The notes under the pieces were generated by a model that searched no databases, had not been told where the DNA came from, and saw only the letters and a program-made list of their open reading frames with translations. A program made the translations under genes and the position numbers. Source: Tubiluchus corallicola (lineage: Eukaryota > Priapulida > Priapulimorpha > Priapulimorphida > Tubiluchidae). From it: DNA of 30,000 nucleotides. The stretch covers positions 182,501-212,500 of the forward strand of contig JAQGDQ010000325.1 in NCBI GenBank assembly GCA_030141605.1, given 5' to 3'. Positions 23,801-27,368 of this stretch are shown here, piece after piece (the stretch's first letter is position 1; every line of letters begins with the position of its first letter).

Positions 23801-23882
23801 ACCGTTTTACCCGTCTGATTTACAGACGAGCACAGAGTGTAGCTGTAGTGACAGAGACTGTAGTAACACGACGCCTGTATGA
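2088..23882 (+). CDS. RET: RET-family receptor tyrosine kinase, 18 exons, 5' partial
   Basis: Spliced gene model, my own assembly: 2088-2191, 3700-3804, 4306-4567, 5683-5769, 6651-6767, 8120-8248, 9092-9167, 10709-10836, 11578-11682, 12450-12601, 14089-14236, 18033-18361, 19055-19177, 19767-19837, 21070-21207, 21773-21872, 22766-22823, 23680-23882. Every intron is GT–AG and every phase joins, giving 810 residues and TGA (residue numbers below refer to this fragment). Order: extracellular part with nine N-glycosylation sequons, cysteine-rich domain (about 170-342), membrane segment (about 343-368), juxtamembrane, tyrosine kinase (about 426-724), tail. RET family members are single-pass plasma-membrane receptors that respond to GDNF-type ligands with a GFRα co-receptor and signal by tyrosine phosphorylation; ligand use here is inference. 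Kinase landmarks are all present: GEGEFG (440-445), Lys467 in AVK, Glu484 of helix C, HRDLAARN (583-590), DFG (603-605), activation-loop Tyr611 and Tyr616. The signal peptide and first cadherin-like domains must lie upstream of the window. Confidence 0.95.
2341..2464. repeat. Pentanucleotide microsatellite TGACA then TTACA
   Basis: It begins with TGACA repeats, passes through a mixed GCATT/ACATT zone, and becomes a clean (TTACA)n run from about 2385 to 2464. The pattern reads as point changes spreading through one array in the first visible RET intron. The rest of 2192-2665 shows nothing recognisable. Confidence 0.95.
2666..2788 (-). repeat. Inverted-repeat arm, pairs with 3247-3372
   Basis: About 120 bases whose reverse complement matches 3247-3372 at roughly 90%, including a doubled internal phrase CAAGATATCGAATT. 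It reads as a dispersed repeat present in both orientations. Part of it is open on the minus strand, but I do not regard it as coding. Confidence 0.85.
3111..3516 (-). mobile_element. Second copy of the LINE 3' end, with an internal replacement
   Basis: 3117-3250 matches 430-565 and 3375-3510 matches 617-752 (the 3' end of the LINE), same orientation. In between, the roughly 50 bases of the first copy are replaced by a roughly 125-base segment that is the inverted partner of 2666-2788. The coding part of the LINE is absent apart from the last codons. Sequence 3517-3699 shows nothing recognisable beyond a short AAAGTT repeat. Confidence 0.85.
3700..3804 (+). CDS. RET: RET exon B: extracellular, residues 35-69
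   Basis: Acceptor TTTTTAG, donor CAT|GTGAGT, phase 0 at both ends, 35 codons open. It contains [14 protein letters not shown], a β-strand-like segment with one cysteine and an NCS sequon, then a run ending in PYSH. It is probably part of a cadherin-like domain. Support is the clean splice sites and the frame join rather than a motif. Confidence 0.75.
3805..4305. other. Intron B–C, with a diverged dispersed repeat
   Basis: No coding sequence seen. The stretch 3960-4085 (cgcagccattttaa … GAAAAAATAATCAG) resembles 13040-13125 in another intron of the gene, suggesting two old copies of one dispersed element. The 5' boundary may be the TTTAAAGGACAAGC at 3845, which looks like the TTAA-flanked elements elsewhere here, but I cannot find a matching right end. 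Confidence 0.4.
4306..4567 (+). CDS. RET: RET exon C: extracellular, residues 70-156
   Basis: Acceptor TTTGTTTCAG, strong donor GCTA|GTAAGT; phase 0 in, phase 1 out. 87 codons with alternating hydrophobic β-strand pattern, two cysteines (PCSL and QSCK) and two sequons (NVT, NKT). Consistent with the last cadherin-like domain before the cysteine-rich region. Its donor sits about 20 bases from the end of an inverted MITE copy that fills the following intron. Confidence 0.8.
4585..4936 (-). mobile_element. TTAA-type MITE, reversed copy, truncated
   Basis: The right end is CTTTCCT followed by TTAA (4937-4940), the same terminal sequence as the complete copy at 25807-26337. Read on the minus strand it matches 5059 onward, including TTAGAANGATTTAGTAATAAAA, CCAATGACGTCATTTGTCC and GGTAAGCTGCAGAAG. 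The left (element 3') end is missing and similarity stops within about 20 bases of the exon C donor. It contains the CRE-type palindrome TGACGTCA near 4789. Confidence 0.8.
5059..5651 (+). mobile_element. TTAA-type MITE, forward copy
   Basis: It ends GACTTGTCTTTTCCT before TTAG, a decayed form of the terminal repeat of 25807-26337, and begins with a degenerate ATGAAAAGTCCAAGC. The interior is collinear with 25870-26330 and, inverted, with 4585-4936. It carries TGACGTCA near 5219 and TTACGTCA near 5483. With the reversed copy it makes up most of the 1115-bp intron C–D. Confidence 0.8.
5683..5769 (+). CDS. RET: RET exon D: extracellular, residues 157-185
   Basis: Acceptor TTTTCTTCCTAG, donor GCG|GTGAGT; phase 1 at both ends. 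It carries one sequon (NVS), a charged stretch ([12 protein letters not shown]) and the cysteine LKGLC that begins the membrane-proximal cysteine-rich region. A 593-bp MITE ends about 30 bases upstream of its acceptor. Confidence 0.8.
5770..6650. repeat. Intron D–E with TGT and GAT triplet arrays
   Basis: 6139-6240 is a run of TTG/TGC then clean TGT triplets, followed by GGT. 6252-6351 is GAT turning into ATC (so self-complementary across 6290-6310). Long open frames across it encode only poly-Val, poly-Asn, poly-Asp or poly-His and are artefacts of triplet repeats. The remaining bases show nothing recognisable. Confidence 0.9.
6651..6767 (+). CDS. RET: RET exon E: cysteine-rich domain, residues 187-224
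   Basis: Acceptor TTAATTTCAG, donor GCGAG|GTAAAT; phase 1 in and out. It encodes four cysteines (YCAEQ, GCKTSC, GRC) and ends GRCLWKRG, matching the GRCEWRQG stretch of vertebrate RET at the same place in the cysteine-rich domain. The donor is the first of seven tandem copies of a 92-bp unit containing AG|GTAAATAAG. Confidence 0.92.
6761..7391 (+). repeat. 92-bp minisatellite, 7 copies, starting at the exon E donor
   Basis: GGTRAATAAGTTT recurs at 6767, 6859, 6951, 7043, 7135, 7227 and 7319, exactly 92 bases apart. The first is the true donor (AAGCGAG|GTAAATAAG); each later copy has AAGCAAG|GTAAATAAG or a close variant, so every unit carries the last seven exon-like bases plus a good donor. 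The copies differ slightly (GTAGAT at 7044, GTGAAT at 7320). The seventh copy ends near 7391. Six open frames on the minus strand over this region are simply the repeat read over and over. Confidence 0.97.
7392..8119. other. Rest of intron E–F, nothing recognised
   Basis: AT-rich sequence with no gene or repeat family that I can name. One perfect 9-bp hairpin is seen, CAGTGGGCT at 7791-7799 pairing with AGCCCACTG at 7821-7829, with a 21-base loop. Confidence 0.5.
8120..8248 (+). CDS. RET: RET exon F: cysteine-rich domain core, residues 226-267
   Basis: Acceptor TTTTTTCCAAG, donor ACAG|GTATTC; phase 1 in and out. It contains [13 protein letters not shown] and later ICPQDC, nearly identical in cysteine spacing to NFSTCSPSTKTCP and ICPQDC of vertebrate RET. 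This is the part of the domain that in characterised RET contacts ligand and co-receptor. A 730-bp pyrimidine satellite starts about 15 bases after the donor. Confidence 0.95.
8262..8995. repeat. Pyrimidine satellite: CT, TTTCTC, TCTTC and TCTCG blocks
   Basis: About 730 bases with almost only pyrimidines on the + strand: (CT)n from 8262, mixed CT/TTTC to about 8750, then clean TTCTC pentamers, a block of 13 successive TCTCG pentamers (8811-8875), TTCTC again to about 8960, and TTTCTC hexamers. It occupies nearly all of intron F–G, from about 15 bases after the donor to about 100 before the acceptor. The two long + frames and the Arg/Glu-rich minus frames are repeat artefacts. Confidence 0.98.
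9092..9167 (+). CDS. RET: RET exon G: cysteine-rich domain, residues 269-292
   Basis: Acceptor TTTCACACAG, donor TGCAG|GTATAA; phase 1 in, phase 2 out. It encodes [20 protein letters not shown] followed by IGQC. In vertebrate RET the equivalent segment also has a glycine-rich run and RGI before a Cys-x-Cys. One cysteine lies at the end and pairs in sequence with those at the start of the next exon. Confidence 0.88.
9168..10708. other. Intron G–H, nothing recognised
   Basis: 1541 bases, AT-rich, with a short (AT)n run at 10240-10251. No coding motif, terminal inverted repeat or tandem array that I can support. Open frames here are short and without recognisable motifs. Confidence 0.5.
10709..10836 (+). 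CDS. RET: RET exon H: end of cysteine-rich domain plus long linker, residues 294-335
   Basis: Acceptor CTTTTTGCAG, donor AATG|GTAAAT; phase 2 in, phase 1 out. The phase chosen gives CDLRMCTC, which with the previous exon makes a C-x-C….C-x-C cluster like vertebrate RET. It then continues with about 33 polar residues (KTLQDW … VVTVLAPSN) before the next cysteines. Vertebrate RET has only about nine residues there, so this linker is expanded. Another frame is open over the exon but loses the cysteine cluster and the frame join. Confidence 0.85.
10938..11398 (+). mobile_element. Dispersed repeat, partner of 23899-24300
   Basis: Collinear with the element after the RET stop codon. Shared phrases include GACATAACTAAA, TGGATAAAATT-AGAAAAAC, ATTGAGTAGCTTAG, GATCGCCTGCTTGCTACA and AATTTCTC-TTAAAAATAGAGTA. 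The copies are in the same orientation and roughly 75% alike. No terminal inverted repeat survives at the right end of this copy. No protein motif; probably a non-autonomous DNA element or SINE-like repeat. Confidence 0.75.
11578..11682 (+). CDS. RET: RET exon I: membrane-proximal cysteines and transmembrane helix, residues 337-370
   Basis: Acceptor CTCTTTCAG, donor CTCG|GTAAGA; phase 1 in and out. It starts CDYWCR, equivalent to CDELCR of human RET, whose two cysteines (630 and 634) are the sites whose mutation activates human RET by unpaired-cysteine dimerisation. Then follows a strongly hydrophobic run [15 protein letters not shown] … IVF, about 26 residues, which is the single membrane span. 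Confidence 0.95.
11683..12449. repeat. Intron I–J with ACT/CAC triplet array
   Basis: 12319-12423 is (ACT)n interrupted by a (CAC)n block at 12369-12394. Frames across it are poly-Leu/Pro or poly-Val and not credible. The remaining 11683-12318 shows nothing recognisable. Confidence 0.85.
12450..12601 (+). CDS. RET: RET exon J: cytoplasmic juxtamembrane, residues 372-421
   Basis: Acceptor CTCTTAACAG, donor CCT|GTAAGT; phase 1 in, phase 0 out. It starts with a basic cluster IKKKHQQ, the positive-inside stop-transfer signal, followed by a serine/proline-rich juxtamembrane region with one tyrosine (SDYVEE). That tyrosine is at about the position of the juxtamembrane autophosphorylation site in vertebrate RET, though the match is only positional. 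Confidence 0.9.
12645..12876 (+). repeat. 77-bp tandem repeat, 3 copies
   Basis: ATGTAATTTAATAT begins units at 12645, 12722 and 12799, exactly 77 bases apart; the units share GTGTTCTGCAAGGCTGTGTA and differ at a few bases. It lies 43 bases inside the intron from the exon J donor and does not include the splice site. The stretch 12877-13489 contains the old repeat noted near 13040-13125 and nothing else recognised. Confidence 0.95.
13490..14101 (+). repeat. 52-bp minisatellite, 12 copies, ending at the exon K acceptor
   Basis: TTTTAG recurs at 13511, 13563, 13615, 13667, 13719, 13771, 13823, 13875, 13927, 13979, 14031 and 14083, always 52 bases apart. Each unit is a complete 3' splice-site context (TCTTTCTTACCACATTATTTTAG) plus 13 bases homologous to the exon start (CATGACCCAAAGTG), then GAGACTCCAGCTA. 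The twelfth unit is the real acceptor and runs into the kinase exon. Unit-to-unit differences are few (AAAG/AATG, CAT/TAT, GATGT for AATCT), so the array is young or homogenised. Confidence 0.98.
14089..14236 (+). CDS. RET: RET exon K: kinase N-lobe, P-loop and catalytic lysine, residues 422-470
   Basis: Acceptor CATTATTTTAG, donor AAAA|GTGTGT; phase 0 in, phase 1 out. It encodes [13 protein letters not shown], the glycine loop [13 protein letters not shown] and TVVAVKMLK with the ATP-binding lysine. The sequence follows vertebrate RET almost residue by residue. Its acceptor is the last of twelve 52-bp tandem units; the eleven upstream units carry the same acceptor and the same first exon bases but read CAT GAC CCA AAG TGA or a variant, with a stop where the exon has TGG. 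Confidence 0.98.
14434..14827 (+). mobile_element. TA-flanked MITE, copy 1
   Basis: Ends GCCTTTTCACAGTT … GAACTGTGAAAAGGC, an inverted repeat of about 13 bases, bordered by TA at 14432-14433 and 14828-14829. The reverse complement of 20650-21043 matches it throughout (394 bases each). TA target duplication and short inverted ends suggest a non-autonomous Tc1/mariner-type element; no transposase is present. Confidence 0.85.
14828..16463. other. Middle of intron K–L, nothing coding recognised
   Basis: AT-rich intron sequence without a supported gene. The only site I would point to is CTGCCATCTACTGG at 15349-15362, which on the minus strand fits the published vertebrate CTCF consensus core. Confidence 0.45.
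16464..16740 (+). mobile_element. GTTCAGA-ended dispersed element, copy 1
   Basis: It begins GGCGTGTTCAGA and ends TCTGAACGTGCGG, imperfect inverted ends, and is collinear with 19390-19684 (shared TTTCCTCTCT, AAGAAATTGC, GTAACTCGCAACAAGTTTT). The interior repeats GCGAGTTACT several times. Its structure resembles small hAT-like MITEs, but target duplications are not clear. Confidence 0.75.
16770..16782 (+). repeat. Poly-C run
   Basis: Thirteen consecutive C, an unusual homopolymer in this AT-rich DNA and a likely place for a length error in the assembly. Confidence 0.9.
16914..17458 (+). mobile_element. TTAA-flanked MITE with 18-bp inverted ends
   Basis: Left end AGGAAGACCGGATGATTG, right end CAATCATCCGGTTTTCCT; 17 of 18 bases pair. 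Both ends are bordered by TTAA (16910-16913 and 17459-17462). 545 bases, no transposase. TTAA target duplication points to a piggyBac-type source. The AGGAA start and TTAA site are shared with 25807-26337, but the rest of the ends differ, so it is a related or separate family. It carries two TGACGTCA palindromes near 17158 and 17188. Confidence 0.88.
17459..18032. repeat. End of intron K–L with (TA)n runs
   Basis: 17833-17868 and 17877-17901 are TA dinucleotide runs separated by TGTCTATAC. The rest up to the exon L acceptor shows nothing recognisable. Confidence 0.85.
18033..18361 (+). CDS. RET: RET exon L: kinase helix C, hinge, kinase insert, helix E; residues 472-580
   Basis: Acceptor TTGCTTTCAG; phase 1 in, phase 0 out. 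It encodes [16 protein letters not shown] (helix C, Glu484), [11 protein letters not shown] (gatekeeper Val513 and hinge), a roughly 30-residue acidic kinase insert, and [18 protein letters not shown]. The residues needed to join LVHRD in the next exon force the donor to be AAG|GTCCTT, which is far from the GTRAGT consensus. Reading through it would add about ten residues and hit a stop at 18394. Confidence 0.96.
18362..19054. other. Intron L–M with AT-only palindromic tract
   Basis: 18440-18600 is almost pure A/T with many ATAATATTAT-type self-complementary runs, apt to form hairpins. The rest has no recognisable feature. The donor of this intron is the weak GTCCTT. Confidence 0.7.
19055..19177 (+). 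CDS. RET: RET exon M: catalytic loop and DFG, residues 581-621
   Basis: Acceptor TTTTTCTTTCAG, donor AAG|GTGAGA; phase 0 at both ends. [14 protein letters not shown] gives the catalytic aspartate (Asp585) and Asn590; [11 protein letters not shown] gives the Mg-binding Asp603. Tyr611 and Tyr616 match the two activation-loop tyrosines of human RET (900 and 905). All catalytic residues are intact, so an active kinase is expected. Confidence 0.98.
19390..19684 (+). mobile_element. GTTCAGA-ended dispersed element, copy 2
   Basis: Same orientation as 16464-16740 and collinear with it. The right end TAGTCTGAACGTGCCC is well preserved; the left end GGCGCAAGTC is degraded. It fills half of intron M–N; the flanks show nothing recognised. 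Confidence 0.75.
19767..19837 (+). CDS. RET: RET exon N: activation segment end, residues 622-644
   Basis: Acceptor TTCTTTCGCAG, donor GATGT|GTATGT; phase 0 in, phase 2 out. It encodes [16 protein letters not shown], the P+1 loop and APE-like WMAIES motif of tyrosine kinases, then IYTSKSDV. The near-identical vertebrate stretch is [16 protein letters not shown]. Confidence 0.97.
19962..20295. repeat. Triplet satellite TTG / TTA / ATC / GTC
   Basis: It starts as TTG/GTC triplets, contains three longer units around TGGTGGGTGCTGCTGTTG, becomes ATT triplets from about 20120, then ATC and a GTC block at 20269-20283. Frames across it are homopolymeric (poly-Val, poly-Leu, poly-Ile, poly-Thr) and not coding. 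20296-20649 is plain AT-rich sequence. Confidence 0.95.
20650..21043 (-). mobile_element. TA-flanked MITE, copy 2, inverted
   Basis: Ends AGCCTGTTTACAGT … ACTGTGAAAAGGCT, bordered by TA at 20648-20649 and 21044-21045. It is the reverse complement of 14434-14827 over the full 394 bases, roughly 80% alike. It lies between exons N and O and stops 26 bases before exon O. Confidence 0.87.
21070..21207 (+). CDS. RET: RET exon O: kinase C-lobe, residues 646-690
   Basis: Acceptor CCTGTTTCCAG, donor TTTT|GTAAGT; phase 2 in and out. It encodes [25 protein letters not shown] and [10 protein letters not shown], the helix F to helix G region. Only 26 bases separate its start from the end of a 394-bp TA-flanked MITE, so the pyrimidine tract is the only original intron sequence left at this end. 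Confidence 0.97.
21208..21772. other. Intron O–P, nothing recognised
   Basis: 565 bases without a recognisable repeat or coding motif. Short open frames occur only by chance. Confidence 0.5.
21773..21872 (+). CDS. RET: RET exon P: kinase helices H–I, residues 692-724
   Basis: Acceptor GTTTATGACAG with a poor pyrimidine tract; donor ATT|GTAGGT; phase 2 in, phase 0 out. [21 protein letters not shown] contains the CW … RP motif ending tyrosine kinase domains and aligns without gaps to vertebrate RET across the junction. A dense CACAGT-type tandem repeat begins almost directly after the donor. Confidence 0.95.
21880..22445 (+). repeat. CACAGT-rich tandem repeat, about 59-bp period
   Basis: GGCTTTATTTAT recurs at 21991, 22050, 22109, 22168 and 22239 (steps 59, 59, 59, 71). 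Each unit is CAGTCACTGTAAATGACAGTTACAAT followed by this phrase and TCAGTCATAGTCACAG; inside are nested 6-bp CACAGT/CATAGT repeats. Degenerate units continue on both sides, from about 8 bases after the exon P donor to about 22445. Confidence 0.93.
22446..22765 (+). repeat. Irregular CCATACTACT motif cluster in intron P–Q
   Basis: CCATACTACT or a one-base variant occurs about six times between 22466 and 22736 at irregular 40-60 base steps, the last about 30 bases before the exon Q acceptor. It looks like a heavily decayed tandem repeat. Nothing else seen. Confidence 0.45.
22766..22823 (+). CDS. RET: RET exon Q: start of C-terminal tail, residues 725-743
   Basis: Acceptor ACTTCTTGTAG, donor AAGG|GTAAGC; phase 0 in, phase 1 out. 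It begins DYLDL, the same residues that follow the kinase domain in vertebrate RET (RRDYLDL), which fixes both frame and identity of this short exon. The rest ([14 protein letters not shown]) is polar and acidic. Confidence 0.9.
22824..23679. other. Intron Q–R, nothing recognised
   Basis: 856 bases with no repeat family, inverted ends or coding motif that I can support. Confidence 0.5.
23680..23882 (+). CDS. RET: RET exon R: last coding exon, tail residues 745-810 and stop
   Basis: Acceptor TTTGCATTGCAG, phase 1; TGA at 23880-23882. It encodes an acidic start ([12 protein letters not shown]), then NEYLASQ, a serine/cysteine-rich end and the final residues NTTPV. Three tyrosines (750, 769, 787) could be phosphorylated, but I see no NxxY like the main adaptor site in vertebrate RET and no YxN. 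The tail is about 86 residues, shorter than in vertebrate isoforms. The last residues fit a class I PDZ-ligand pattern (T-x-V). Confidence 0.92.
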
Positions 23883-23898
23883 CGGTGTCATGGCTGTG

Positions 23899-24739
23899 AT
23901 GAAATCATATGACGTCATAAATGCAGACCCGTCTCAAAATGGGTCATATAAGACCTATGACTTTTATGCTACTGTATGAACACTGACATAACTAAATGAT
24001 TACAAATTAACCACTGTTGTATTCAGTGATTTAATTGGATAAAATTCAGAAAAACGCACCCTTTTCAGGCATTCAAACTTAGTATATTGAGTAGCTTAGT
24101 TTGGTGTACGCTTACGTAAGCGTACACATCAATTTGCTGATCGCCTGCTTGCTACAACATAAGCTGTGCAGAGTCCTGCTCTTATTCCAGGAAGAACAAG
24201 CCGATCAGCCAAGGGCATATTAAAGTCGTTTCATCTTTTAACAAGAATTTCTCTTAAAAATAGAGTATACTCGAGGCTAAAGTGTGTCAGAGTGCTGTAC
24301 GTTCATCAGGTAAAGACAATGTAGGGTATTAGTCTGCTCACGTAAGCAGTGTTATATGGCATTTGGATGGCGGCAAAGCTTCGCTTACAGAGCTTATAGT
24401 ATATAAATTTCGCTGGCAGCAAATCTTCGCCCACAAATATAAATATAACAATGGTCATTATGGCTTGGTCCTTAGACAAATTTATATGAGATAATTCTTC
24501 AACTTAGCCCTAACTAGGCCCTCTAATGCGCTCTGCTTTTGCACAACTATCATTATACTGTAGGTGCGACTGTTGCACCATCCTTTGCACAAAAGTGTGA
24601 AACTCTTTACTAAATAAATTTATATCGTAATGCAATTATAATGCATAAGAGTATCAGTGATTCTTGTAAAAACTCTCTATAATTAATTATCTTGCGAAGC
24701 TACAATTTTTTTCGTATAATTCACGTCATATGGTTTCAT
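23899..24739 (+). mobile_element. 841-bp inverted-repeat element in the RET 3' region
   Basis: Left end ATGAAATCATATGACGT at 23899-23915 and right end ACGTCATATGGTTTCAT at 24723-24739 pair at 16 of 17 bases. The interior to about 24300 is collinear with 10938-11398. It begins 16 bases after the RET stop codon, so the transcript must run into it. It contains TGACGTCA at 23910-23917 and a perfect 24-bp palindrome at 24104-24127. Confidence 0.7.
24613..24618 (+). promoter_or_regulatory. Possible polyadenylation signal AATAAA for RET
   Basis: It is the first AATAAA I find after the RET stop codon, about 730 bases downstream and inside the repeat element. A variant TATAAA occurs at about 24404. 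No convincing GT-rich downstream element is visible, so the call is tentative. Confidence 0.3.
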
Positions 24740-24939
24740 TTAGTCAGCCAAACATCTGGTGTAGGTCTAACAGGAATATTGTTATGTAAATATTAATGTA
24801 TCATTGACGGCTGGTTTATTGTGTATTGTGTCGATCATCAAAGCTTTCTACGTTCAATTCGCTTTTCTTTTCTTTTTTAAATTGTTTTCACTGCTTCGAT
24901 AAAGATATACACGCTGTGTAGAATTCTGAACACAGATAT

Positions 24940-25700
24940 CTATATATATATATATATATATGCTGAACAGTCGACGTCCATTCAATGAAGCGTCTTGGGT
25001 CATGATTCTGTTCACCTCTTTTTGCCAGAACTCCCTTCTCTCTCCAGATGGATCAAGTACTTGTAACTCTATGGATCAGTGCTGAACTGTTTAAATCTTT
25101 CTGTGCAATCTTTCAATATTTCAAATTTTTCGATATGTTGACATTTGTCTTCCTGCTGGCTTTCCGGCTGGTTCAATGGCTTGTTGAAGAGCTGTCTTCA
25201 CTGAATTATCATCAGGTAGTCTAACTGATGCCCATTTGCTTTATGCAAGTACTTCAGATGTAAGGATCTTAAACCACGTCTTTTTATTTTCCTTGTCCAA
25301 GGTTCGTCTCTTATTTTTTCATTTAGATCTTTAATTGAGATTTTCTTTGGCCATCTGATACTCAAAATGTTTCTGTAATTTCACCTTTGAAAGGCATCGA
25401 TTTTAGCTCTATGATTTGCTTTTAATGTCCAGAGCGCAGAGTTGTACAGAAATACAGTTGATAAAGTTTCAACTAAGGCTAAGAATATTCTGACTTTTGC
25501 TTCCAAAGAATTCCTGTTCTCAAAAACTTGCAAGTTTTGAATGTGCTGATAATGCCATAATCATGTAATATACCGACTAGTGAGACTTGTTTTGCTTTTG
25601 ACATAAGCAGAAACCTTCTTTCCTGTCAAAGTTGCCACCTAGTTTTTTCGAAGTTTTTCTATGTGTTTCTCTAGTCGCGTTTGCATGTATGACAAACATA
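24940..25700 (-). pseudogene. Decayed LINE ORF2 C-terminus with (TA)n tail
   Basis: Read on the minus strand in several frames: LYNSALWTLKANHRAKIDAF (about 25400-25460), then IRWPKKISIKDL … EPWTRKIKRRGLR, and near the end EFWQKEVNRIM and ASLNGRRLFS followed by a (TA)n tract at 24941-24962. These are the hallmark C-terminal motifs (LWTL … RW … RRL.W) found after the reverse transcriptase in RTE/L1-like LINEs. Stops and frameshifts interrupt it, and the reverse-transcriptase core is absent. Orientation is opposite to RET. Confidence 0.8.
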
Positions 25701-25806
25701 CTTGTTGATACCAAGCTGTATAAAATCTATTGTTAGTATTTATGGCTGTACAGTGTATAATAAAATGTAATTTTTGCAGCATTAAAAGGGTTGATTACAT
25801 GTTTAA

Positions 25807-26337
25807 AGGAAAGGTCAAGTCTTTTGGGAAGTTAGTCTTATTTCAATGCTTGCAAAAAATTCTAGAAGGATTTAGTAATAAAAGTGTGATAAGCGCCTCT
25901 CGCGTAATTATAAAGTCATTTTAGAGTCAGGATCATTTCATGTTTGAGGGCGCTTCAATTTTGAGCGCACATTTTTTACCAATGACGTCACTCATGGGCT
26001 GAAAAAAGCAGTGCACTGTGAGTTTCCGTCACAAAGTATATTAAGTTTTTACAAAGGATTATATAGTTAATTTTGTAACATTTTTCCATGAAATTTATGT
26101 ATCCCGTCGAAGTTTGAATGAGTTTATGCAGCGCACGTGAACAGTCACGAAGTCCATCAGTTGCGTCATCATTTTCAAGTAAATGGCGGATACCGTCGCG
26201 CACGAATATCTTTATACAGCGGTAGCATAAACTAACTTTATAGACATTTTTTGGGAATAAATTCTTTGTTATATATTTCTAAATTTAGGTGATAGAATCA
26301 AAATAAACACAACATACTAAATGACTTGTCCTTTCCT
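25807..26337 (+). mobile_element. TTAA-flanked MITE, complete copy
   Basis: Left end AGGAAAGGTCAAGTC, right end GACTTGTCCTTTCCT (14 of 15 bases pair), bordered by TTAA at 25803-25806 and 26338-26341. 531 bases with no transposase. Two truncated or decayed relatives lie in intron C–D. It holds TGACGTCA near 25982. A 71-codon minus frame has counterparts in the other copies, but these are broken, so I treat it as non-coding. Confidence 0.9.
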
Positions 26338-26341
26338 TTAA

Positions 26342-26762
26342 GAATTAGACTAAGAGAATGTATATAATTATTGTAGAATCATCAGCCAATATTATTAATG
26401 CTGTAATAAGACAATTTTAACAATTAAATGCATTTTGTTTACAAAATAAAAGCGTTTGTAGTTTCATGGTCTGTGCTGTAGATGTAAGCAAACTGCCCTG
26501 GACAAACCACCAAGCAAATTAAGCAAGTGTTTAGGGCCTCGTTGGAAGAGAGGGCCAACATAGTTTTTCAAATCGAATAATTCCCAAAAGTAAAATATAT
26601 CGGAATGTGTGTGGCGGTTTCTGTGTTTCTTTACAACATGGCGGAACGGATGGTCATCGAGATTCTGGCTACTGACCAACCTGAGCTGTTCAGGGCCCAT
26701 ATGATGACATTGACTGATTATTTTTTTATTACAGGCACTTAAAAATATTTATACTTAAGACA
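26342..26762. other. Stretch without a supported gene
   Basis: A 78-codon minus frame (26464-26700) has a less biased composition than other frames here, but has no motif I recognise and no supporting splice pattern. I leave it unassigned. Confidence 0.3.
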
Positions 26763-26800
26763 CCACAGCTCTGTTAAAACTTTTAATTTACACAGTTACA

Positions 26801-26854
26801 AATCTTGCCAAACGTTTCGACAGAGCTACTGCTGTCATCATCAGTGGTAAAATT
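26801..26854 (-). ncRNA. Hammerhead ribozyme motif, minimal type I
   Basis: On the minus strand: stem I AATTTTACCA pairs with TGGCAAGATT (9 of 10 positions, one A·C). The core CTGATGA is followed, after one extra T, by stem II GACAG/CTGTC with an 8-base loop, then GAA. The ACGT that follows is self-complementary and would form stem III only between two molecules or repeats, with cleavage after the GTT triplet. This is the known design of Penelope-element hammerheads. The extra T at the base of stem II departs from the canonical motif. Predicted by eye only. Confidence 0.65.
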
Positions 26855-27368
26855 ACAAACGTACAACCAGTTTATATAAGCAGAGCCTACAGTATAGGGC
26901 CTTTAGCATTAGTACGTATTGTTCTTTACTGTAGGCCCTGCTTGTTAACACAACAAACACGAAAGTTATTTGCATAAGGTGTTTCTGCAGTCTTTGTTTT
27001 CTAAAGAAGGAGAAAAAACAAAAGAATACATAAAATTTGCAGTAATGTAATTTGAACAAAAAAATTACACAGAAAATTGCTATCTAATTAATAAACTTAG
27101 ATTTACAAAAATCACTTACTTCATTCGGCTAGAGAGAGCACACTGTTTATGGTTTATGAAGCATGACATTAAATTTCTCATATAAAAAATTGCATTATCC
27201 ACCAATTACAAGTAAGTCTCTGCAATAACCAGTTGAGTCTGTCAGCAATTGCCCACTTGTCCCCTTTAGTTTTTGGCTCCCTCATGCGGGAAAAATAAAA
27301 AACGAATTATATGGGTAATTGAGTAATTTGCCCATAACACTGCTTATATAAAGTGGTTACATGTTTTT

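Noticed and set aside
26464-26700. 78-codon minus frame as a small gene
   Set aside because: No recognised motif, no splice or promoter context, and surrounded by mobile-element debris.
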